A stretch of 52,323 nt of DNA from JAXMBN01 sp046349875 (lineage in GTDB: Bacteria; Planctomycetota; Planctomycetia; Pirellulales; Pirellulaceae), in contig JAXMBN010000039.1 of NCBI GenBank assembly GCA_046349875.1, positions 1 to 52,323 on the forward strand. Direction: 5' to 3'. The number at the start of each line of letters is the position of its first letter. Within the stretch, counting starts at the first letter, position 1. The position numbers were made by a program, and so were the translations under genes. The notes beneath the pieces are model-generated. The model was not told the origin of the DNA and did no database searches. It saw only the letters and a program-made list of their open reading frames with translations. This document shows positions 46,598 through 52,323 of the stretch, one piece after another.

Positions 46598-47789
46598 GGT
46601 GCGATCCGCAAACCCATCCGAATCATCGTCGACCCGCTGCCGCGCGATTCGGCGGAGCCTGCAAAGCCTTTTGGTAATAGGTGCATTGCTCCCCGTTGGG
46701 TGCAATCCCATAGAAAGCGGTTCGTTATCACTTGCCCCTGAATCGCCGACGGAATCGAACCAACCAGTCCCTGTCGTATGGGCACGCGGCGAACTCCTTC
46801 CCTCGCGACGGATCGTTCGCATCGTTGCAACACCTGGTGATCGTGTGGTGGACGTTCTTGTTCAGCCGGGCGCGAAGGTGGAGAAGGACGCACCACTTCT
46901 CAAACTGGCTAGTGAAGTGATTCGCGAGAAAGAGCGAGACGTCGCGCAGCAGAAGCTTCAGGAAGCTAAGGCTCAAGTTCAGGCAAAGAAAGCAGAAGGC
47001 GATCTTCAAGTCTCTTTGGCCGAGCTTCAAGTGAAGCAAGCAAAATTTCAAGCCGATCAAGCCAAGGAACAATATCGACTCGCAGAGGCCTCGCAAAGTT
47101 CGCTCGAACTCGCATCGACCCAGCTTGCTCGGTACCGTCGGCTCAGTGAAGATCCTCGTACCAAGCCGATGGTTGGTACGATCGATGTCGATCAAAGGCA
47201 ATTGGAATTCAATGAAGCCAAGTTGAGACAACAGCAATCGCTTTTGGCGGCACAACAATTGGTCGAGGCATCCGAAGGCGCCATTCGAGCCGCAGAAGAA
47301 AAGCTCAACGCTGCCAAGCAATCTCGAGACCTTATCGATTCCTTAGTCCCGATCCAGTCGTTGGAAATGCAGATGGAACTTCTCGACAAGCAACTTGCAT
47401 TGCTTCGGGTCGTGGCTCCATCCCAAGGAACCATACTTTCGATTGGAACTGGAGTTGGCGAGACGATTGGAACGCTGCCAGTGATGGAGATGGCCGATCT
47501 ATCCGCCATGATGTGTGTGGCCGAAGTTCAAGAAACTCAGATTCGCTACCTCAAGGTCGGGCAAATCGCCAAAATCACATCGGGCGCCCTCGATCGTCCT
47601 TTGCAGGGGACCATCCAGCGCATCAATCGCGTGGTTGGCCCTCATCAATTGAAGATGCCCAATCCCATGGCAAAGTCCGACTTCCGAGCCATTCCTGTTT
47701 GGATCGAGATCGATGCTCGCGATGTTGAGATGGCATCGCAGTTTGTGCAACTTCAAGTGGATGTAGCGATTCAAACCGAAAGCAAGTAG
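46596..47789 (+). CDS. DevB/HlyD-like membrane fusion lipoprotein of an ABC exporter
   Basis: The ATG at 46596 gives a lipoprotein signal with lipobox LLPVGC (Cys 36). A GTG at 46569 would add nine residues and is less likely. A lipoyl/barrel half-motif (ARGELLPSRRIVRIVATPGDRV) precedes a long coiled-coil hairpin (about 110-260, rich in Gln/Lys/Glu/Ala), then the matching half LLRVVAPSQGTILSIGTGVGE and a beta-barrel domain (VAEVQETQIRYLKVGQ). This is the DevB type of periplasmic adaptor linking an inner membrane ABC transporter to an outer component. It is 9 bases before the first permease gene. Confidence 0.9.
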   Translation: MVRSANPSESSSTRCRAIRRSLQSLLVIGALLPVGCNPIESGSLSLAPESPTESNQPVPVVWARGELLPSRRIVRIVATPGDRVVDVLVQPGAKVEKDAPLLKLASEVIREKERDVAQQKLQEAKAQVQAKKAEGDLQVSLAELQVKQAKFQADQAKEQYRLAEASQSSLELASTQLARYRRLSEDPRTKPMVGTIDVDQRQLEFNEAKLRQQQSLLAAQQLVEASEGAIRAAEEKLNAAKQSRDLIDSLVPIQSLEMQMELLDKQLALLRVVAPSQGTILSIGTGVGETIGTLPVMEMADLSAMMCVAEVQETQIRYLKVGQIAKITSGALDRPLQGTIQRINRVVGPHQLKMPNPMAKSDFRAIPVWIEIDARDVEMASQFVQLQVDVAIQTESK

Positions 47790-47798
47790 CTTGCACTG

Positions 47799-48980
47799 AT
47801 GAACCGGACGCCGATCGCATTCCTCAATTTGATCTCGAATCCGACTCGGGCCATCATTTCTCTTTCGGGTGTTGCCTTTGCCCTTCTGTTAATCTTCGTT
47901 CAACTCGGATTTCGAGGTGCTGTGGCCAATACTGCCACCATTGTTTATGGCAAACTCGATTTCGATATCTTGATCCAGAGCACGGGCTATCTCCATTTAT
48001 ATGAACCGCGTACTTTCGATCGACGGTACATGGAGATGATTCGATCGCGGACCGATCTGGTGCAGTCGGTAGAACCTTTTTGGATCATGATCAATAAATG
48101 GAGAAGTCCCCAGGATGGTCGTTACCGAGCCATCGGCATGATGGCTGTCGAGTCAGGATCGAATCCCATTCTGGTGCCTGAACTCGACGAGAAGCTAAAG
48201 CTACTCGCATCACCTGATTTCGTGCTGATGGATCGAGCCACTCGACCTGACTATGGACCCAAAGATGGAAAGCGATTCGGCGACGAAGATATCGGCGAAG
48301 CCTGTGAATTGGGCGAACGTCAAGCAACCATTGTCGGACATTTTTTGATTGGCACAGGACTGGCGACCAATGGCGCGGTATTGATCAGCGATGTCGGTTA
48401 CGGCTTTCGATCGAACGTCGATGTTAAGTCCCAGGTCAGCATGGGGTTGGTGCGATTGAATGACGGAGTGGATCCGGCACAAGCGGTGGATGAACTTCAA
48501 GCGTGGCTTCAGAAGCATGATCCGTCGGCCTCATTCAACATGCGACTTCTGACCCGAAAGCAAACCATTGCCAACGAGCATCATCGTTGGCTCAATGAAA
48601 CACCGATCGGAGTCATCTTCCAAATGGGCGTCGTATTAGCCTTCATGGTGGGAGCTGCCGTCGTGTACATGGTGTTAGCCCAAGACGTGATGAACCGGCT
48701 CCCCGAATACGCAACGCTCAAAGCCATGGGATACTCCCAAGGCTTTGTCTCCTATATCGTGCTCCAACAGGCTTTATGGTTGGCGATCGCGGGTTTCATC
48801 CCTGCTGTTCTTCTTTCCGAAGTGCTCTATCGCATTACGGCTTGGTCTGCTGGCATACCCATCGGAATGACCGTAACGCGTTTGGTTGGCGTCGCTTTGC
48901 TGTCGATTGCGATGTGTACCTTAAGCGGTATGGGAGCACTTCGAAAACTGTGGCAGGCAGACCCGGCGTCGCTCTTTTAA
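47799..48980 (+). CDS. DevC-like ABC transporter permease (FtsX family), first copy
   Basis: The 393-residue protein has one N-terminal membrane helix (AIISLSGVAFALLLIFVQLGFRGA), a large periplasmic domain (residues about 45-270), and three C-terminal helices (QMGVVLAFMVGAAVVYMVLA, GFVSYIVLQQALWLAIAGFI, VTRLVGVALLSIAMC), the MacB/FtsX-DevC topology. The motif LPEYATLKAMGYS before the third helix and the ending ALRKLWQADPASLF are typical of DevC. It forms the transport channel with the second copy, probably as a heterodimer. It follows the fusion protein by 9 bases. Confidence 0.9.
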   Translation: MNRTPIAFLNLISNPTRAIISLSGVAFALLLIFVQLGFRGAVANTATIVYGKLDFDILIQSTGYLHLYEPRTFDRRYMEMIRSRTDLVQSVEPFWIMINKWRSPQDGRYRAIGMMAVESGSNPILVPELDEKLKLLASPDFVLMDRATRPDYGPKDGKRFGDEDIGEACELGERQATIVGHFLIGTGLATNGAVLISDVGYGFRSNVDVKSQVSMGLVRLNDGVDPAQAVDELQAWLQKHDPSASFNMRLLTRKQTIANEHHRWLNETPIGVIFQMGVVLAFMVGAAVVYMVLAQDVMNRLPEYATLKAMGYSQGFVSYIVLQQALWLAIAGFIPAVLLSEVLYRITAWSAGIPIGMTVTRLVGVALLSIAMCTLSGMGALRKLWQADPASLF

Positions 48981-49015
48981 ACACTCTTGGATTGTAGATT
49001 TTTGTGAGAACGTCC

Positions 49016-50197
49016 ATGTCGGGATGGCAACGAACACCACTAGCCTGGAAGAATCTGACGAGCGATCGTCGAAAACTTCTTTTGATTAGTGGTGGCGTGA
49101 GTTTTGCCGTCGTCTTGATGTTCATGCAAATTGGTTTTCGAAATGCGCTATTCGATAACACCATTCAGCTCGTAAAACTTCTCAAAGCGGATTTGGTGGT
49201 GGTGAGTCGGGCTCGTTATAACTTGCCAAGCGAACAACGATTCGATGCCAAATATCTACAGTTGATTCGTGGCAATGAAGAGGTTCAGGATGTGCTTCCC
49301 ATCTTTGTCGAACGAAGTTTGACAGAGATTCACGTCGTGGGACAAATCAACCGCGCCATCCGTGTCGTCGGCGTCCCGATGGAAGGTACGGTCTTTGAAG
49401 ATCCAGATTACGACCTTAAGCGAGATAAGCTTGCCGACCATCATTCAGCCCTTCTCGATCGTCGTACCAAGAAGGTCTACAAGTTTGAAACACGCGACCT
49501 CGAAAAGCTGCAGCATCAAGAGGTTGAACTCTCCGGCAAGTCGATTCAAATGGTGGACTACGTCGATGTCGGGACTGACTTTGTGCATGATGGCACCATC
49601 TTCATCTCCGATCAGGCTATGGCGACCTACTTTCCTTTACGCAACCGTCTGAACCCTCCCCTCGAGGCGATCGATTTTGGTCTGATCCAAACGAAACCTG
49701 GAATCGACCGAAGAGAGCTTCAGGCAAAGTTGAGCCTACTGGCTCCCGAGGAATTGGATGTGCTGACGAAAGATGAATTGATGCAGCGCGAGATAACGTT
49801 TTGGGCTCGCTCAACACCGATCGGGATCATCTTTACTATTGGAACGATCATGGGATTGGTGGTCGGAACAATTATTTGTTATCAGATTTTGTTTACCGAT
49901 ATCACCGATCACATCGCCGAGTTTGCAACGCTGAAAGCGATGGGGTATGGAGGGAGCTACTTCCTATCCTTGATCTTGGCGGAGTCGCTCTATCTAACGG
50001 TATTGGGCTTTGTTCCAGGACTGGGGATCACGCTGATTCTGTACCAATTGCTGGGCCGCAACACGGGATTGATCATGATTCTGACCCCAAGTCGAATCGG
50101 GTTTGTCTTCATGCTAACGCTATGCATGTGCATCGTGAGTGGGCTTTTGGCGGTCCGCAAGCTATGGTCGGCCGATCCGGCCTCTCTGTTCAAATAG
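49016..50197 (+). CDS. DevC-like ABC transporter permease, second copy
   Basis: I use the ATG at 49016 (MSGWQRTPLAWKNLTSD); a GTG at 49004 would add four residues. The layout equals the first copy: helix KLLLISGGVSFAVVLMFMQ, a periplasmic domain, and three helices (IGIIFTIGTIMGLVVGTIIC, and so on). It shares IAEFATLKAMGYG and the ending VRKLWSADPASLFK with the upstream gene, so the two arose by duplication and are clearly paralogous. Two non-identical half-transporters imply a heterodimeric channel for the ABC-cNMP ATPase encoded divergently. Confidence 0.9.
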   Translation: MSGWQRTPLAWKNLTSDRRKLLLISGGVSFAVVLMFMQIGFRNALFDNTIQLVKLLKADLVVVSRARYNLPSEQRFDAKYLQLIRGNEEVQDVLPIFVERSLTEIHVVGQINRAIRVVGVPMEGTVFEDPDYDLKRDKLADHHSALLDRRTKKVYKFETRDLEKLQHQEVELSGKSIQMVDYVDVGTDFVHDGTIFISDQAMATYFPLRNRLNPPLEAIDFGLIQTKPGIDRRELQAKLSLLAPEELDVLTKDELMQREITFWARSTPIGIIFTIGTIMGLVVGTIICYQILFTDITDHIAEFATLKAMGYGGSYFLSLILAESLYLTVLGFVPGLGITLILYQLLGRNTGLIMILTPSRIGFVFMLTLCMCIVSGLLAVRKLWSADPASLFK

Positions 50198-50321
50198 AAT
50201 CACATTCAGCCACCATTGGGACGTCAGTGACACACACGGTCATTCTCCGAGGAAGTGTTTTGGGTGCGAGTGTGGATTGGATACAATGGAGGATCACTCA
50301 ACAGCGACGAGAGGTGAAACG

Positions 50322-51467
50322 ATGTCGGTCCGACGCAAGTTTTTGACGCAAGCTTCTGCAGTTGGAATCCTCGCGAGTCTTGCACGATCGGGGCCGTGCC
50401 AACCCATTCTTTCTGCCATGCCTCCCCTGCCCTTCGCATCGAGCGATGTACCTTGGCTTGATGAAGTCGTTGTTCCACCACCATCGATGTCTCGCGTGCG
50501 GAATGATTCATTGCGCGATCTACAATCACCGGACGATATGTCATTGACGCAATGGAAGACGCGTCGTCTGCAGATCATCGACCAATGGAGCCGATTTTTG
50601 GGTTATGATTTTCAGGCGGGAAAACGCGTTGTCACATGGAAGGAACTTCAGAAAGAATCGTTGGAAGATCACGACCGGTTACGGATCGAGTATGAAACGC
50701 ATCCCGGTTGGAAGGTCGAAGCCTATTTGCTCAAACCCAAGAAGGTTAGCGGCAAAGCTCCAGGGGCTGTGGTATTGCATCCCACCGTTGACCATTCAAT
50801 CGACGAGCCAATCGGCCTCAAGTCAAAGGATAGCAACCTTGAAGGCCCACGGGCTCTCGGATTGCATCTGGTGCGTCGCGGGTTCATCGTCGTTTGTCCT
50901 CGCAATTATCTTTGGCCAACCAATGATCGTATTGCAGCGAAAGAGCAAGCCGCTCGTTGGTTGAAGGAACAAGAGGTCGCCCATGTTCCGATGAAGGGAA
51001 TGGCTAAAATGCTCTACGACGTTCAGATTGCGGCATCCCTATTAGAGCAGGATCCGCAGTGTGATCGTGAGCGACTCAGTGTGGTTGGACACTCGTTGGG
51101 TGCCAAAGAGGTGCTTTATGCGATGGCCTTCGACGAACGTTTCCGTTGTGGTGCCGCGAGTGAAGGTGGAATCGGAATCTCGTTTTCGAATTGGGAAGCC
51201 GATTGGTATTTGGGAAGCGACGTCAAGAAACCTGATTTCCTATTGGAGCACCATCAGATCTTAGCGTTGGCTGCTCCACGCCCGTTGCTTATCGTGGCGG
51301 GAGAGTCCGCCGATGGGGATCGAGGTTGGCCTTGGCTTCAACCAGCACAGAAGGTCTACTCGCTGTACGGCAAGGTAAGGTTGGGACAGTACAATCATCG
51401 CACTGGTCATTCGATGACTGATGAGGCAGGAAGGCGAATGGTGGAGTGGTTGGCTACGTATGGTTAG
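50322..51467 (+). CDS. Alpha/beta hydrolase (dienelactone hydrolase-like), Tat-exported
   Basis: The ATG at 50322 has a good ribosome site (GAGAGGTGAAACG) and is followed by a twin-arginine leader (SVRRKFLTQASAVGILAS). The frame extends upstream to 50139 but overlaps the permease gene and is not chosen. The catalytic fold shows EAYLLKPKKVSGKAPGAVVL, the nucleophile box GHSLGAKEVL with Ser near residue 255, and the late His in HRTGHSMTDEAG. It belongs to the secreted xylan-esterase/dienelactone-type hydrolases; the substrate is unknown. It overlaps pxpB by 8 bases, so they are co-transcribed. Confidence 0.88.
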   Translation: MSVRRKFLTQASAVGILASLARSGPCQPILSAMPPLPFASSDVPWLDEVVVPPPSMSRVRNDSLRDLQSPDDMSLTQWKTRRLQIIDQWSRFLGYDFQAGKRVVTWKELQKESLEDHDRLRIEYETHPGWKVEAYLLKPKKVSGKAPGAVVLHPTVDHSIDEPIGLKSKDSNLEGPRALGLHLVRRGFIVVCPRNYLWPTNDRIAAKEQAARWLKEQEVAHVPMKGMAKMLYDVQIAASLLEQDPQCDRERLSVVGHSLGAKEVLYAMAFDERFRCGAASEGGIGISFSNWEADWYLGSDVKKPDFLLEHHQILALAAPRPLLIVAGESADGDRGWPWLQPAQKVYSLYGKVRLGQYNHRTGHSMTDEAGRRMVEWLATYG

Positions 51468-52149
51468 AGGCTTCGGGTTTGAACCTTTGGGGGATTCTGC
51501 CATCTTGGTGCATTGGGATTCTCTATCGAAAGAGGAAGCCAACGATTTGCCTCTTTGGGTTGACGAGATACGTCAAACGCTTCCGGTAGGAATCTTGGAT
51601 GTGGTTCAAGCCTATGCCTCATGGACTATCTTCTTCGATCCATGCCAGTGGACGTTCGATGCAGTGAAGTCCTGGTTGGAAGATCGCTTCAGTACATTGA
51701 ATCCTTCTACCTCTTCGCAGCGATCATCAAGGGTCTTCGAGATTCCCCTATGTTTTGAGCCTTCATTCGCTTGGGACTTGGACGAATTAGCAGATCGCCA
51801 CCATCTGGATACGAAAGAAGTGGTACGAAGATTCCTAACGCCGCTTTATCGTGTTCAGATGATTGGATTCTCTCCAGGGTTTCCGTATCTTTCAGGACTC
51901 GATCCATCCCTGGCAACACCACGAAGATCGACTCCTCGCTTGGAAGTCGCTCAAGGTTCGGTGGCCATTGGGGGAACGCAGGCCGGAATCTATTCCATGA
52001 GTTCACCCGGAGGATGGAATATTATCGGGAGGACGCCTCGATGGCTTTTCGATCCAGAACGTTCACCTCCTTCGCTTCTTCGAGCAGGCGACACGATTCG
52101 ATTTGTCGAGATATCGCTCGACGCTTTTGAGCACTGGAAGGAATCATGA
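51460..52149 (+). CDS. pxpB: 5-oxoprolinase subunit PxpB (KipI-like)
   Basis: The ATG at 51460 overlaps the stop of the hydrolase gene and starts the family motif RGFGFEPLGDSAILVHW. Other family blocks are GILDVVQAYASWTIFFDP, VRRFLTPLYRVQMIGFSPGFPYLSGL and GSVAIGGTQAGIYSMSSPGGWNIIGRTP. PxpB and PxpC, with PxpA, hydrolyse 5-oxoproline (pyroglutamate) to glutamate with ATP; the pair was once called KipI/KipA. It ends with an ATGA overlap into pxpC. PxpA is not in view. Confidence 0.93.
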   Translation: MVRGFGFEPLGDSAILVHWDSLSKEEANDLPLWVDEIRQTLPVGILDVVQAYASWTIFFDPCQWTFDAVKSWLEDRFSTLNPSTSSQRSSRVFEIPLCFEPSFAWDLDELADRHHLDTKEVVRRFLTPLYRVQMIGFSPGFPYLSGLDPSLATPRRSTPRLEVAQGSVAIGGTQAGIYSMSSPGGWNIIGRTPRWLFDPERSPPSLLRAGDTIRFVEISLDAFEHWKES

Positions 52150-52323
52150 GATTTCTTCGCGTTGTTCGAGCCGGATTGCATACGACGGTTCAAGATCAAG
52201 GCCGACAGGGATGGTCGCACCTTGGCGTGGCTCGATCAGGCTCGCTTGACAGCCATGCGGCAGATATTGCCAATCGATTGGTGTTGAACGATCCTTCGTG
52301 CGCCGTTCTGGAGATGACTTGGT
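52146..52323 (+). CDS. pxpC: 5-oxoprolinase subunit PxpC (KipA-like), 3' end missing
   Basis: An ATG at 52146 overlaps the pxpB stop by four bases. The 59 residues visible read MRFLRVVRAGLHTTVQDQGR, then GWSHLGVARSGSLDSHAADI and ANRLVLNDPSCAVLEMT, the standard start of the biotin-dependent carboxyltransferase-like PxpC family. The gene runs off the right edge. It forms the active unit with PxpB. Confidence 0.9.
   Translation, partial: MRFLRVVRAGLHTTVQDQGRQGWSHLGVARSGSLDSHAADIANRLVLNDPSCAVLEMTW

Overview
The window looks like a chromosomal segment of a member of the Planctomycetota, most likely the Pirellulales. This rests on gene content: two loci of planctomycete-type DUF1501/DUF1549/DUF1553 and DUF1552/DUF1592 secreted proteins, a DUF1559 H-X9-DG protein, an ECF-type sigma factor followed by a Ser/Thr kinase, a sulfatase, Tat-exported proteins, and a flgD-flgE pair with a very long hook protein. 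I saw no rRNA, tRNA, CRISPR array, insertion sequence or prophage, so this reads as core plus lineage-specific chromosome rather than a mobile island.

Layout. 1-3.1 kb: divergent DUF1549/DUF1553 (runs off the left edge) and DUF1501 genes. 3.2-9.7 kb: a small secreted protein, DUF1559 and DUF1697 genes (each with a one-base frameshift), a secreted helical-repeat protein ending in a Hint domain, a coiled-coil/TPR protein and a sigma factor. 9.9-13.2 kb: a Ser/Thr kinase gene broken by many indels, a small gene and a good terminator. 13.2-16.2 kb: a B12-type radical SAM enzyme, ThiS and a xylose-isomerase-like enzyme. 16.4-23.9 kb: flgE (one frameshift), flgD, an FmdB zinc ribbon protein, a secreted unknown, a BON protein, and a degenerate GGDEF protein whose tail carries six FliM-like DDIAALFA motifs. 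24-32 kb: DUF1552/DUF1592 pair, a membrane-anchored terpenoid-cyclase-fold protein, an enoyl-CoA hydratase and a sulfatase. 32.1-38 kb: a TadE-TadG-TadE trio behind a transmembrane pseudokinase (one frameshift). 38.3-45 kb: glutamate dehydrogenase, ComEC, an esterase and class I fumarase. 45-52.3 kb: a DevA-like ABC ATPase fused to a cyclic-nucleotide-binding domain, divergent from a DevB-like fusion protein and two DevC-like permeases, then a Tat-exported hydrolase, pxpB and the start of pxpC.

How the parts fit. The DevBCA-like genes form one exporter in which the ATPase carries its own cNMP sensor. FlgD caps hook assembly of FlgE, and the GGDEF protein nearby carries repeated peptides resembling the CheY-binding tip of FliM. 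The TadE/TadG proteins are pilus or surface pseudopilin-type proteins without their secretion motor in view.

A caution runs through the window. Six genes lose frame through single-base indels while the coding sense continues in another frame. Several of these indels sit in short homopolymers, which suggests sequencing or assembly errors at least as much as true pseudogenes. All calls are by eye from sequence and translations; no database search was run.
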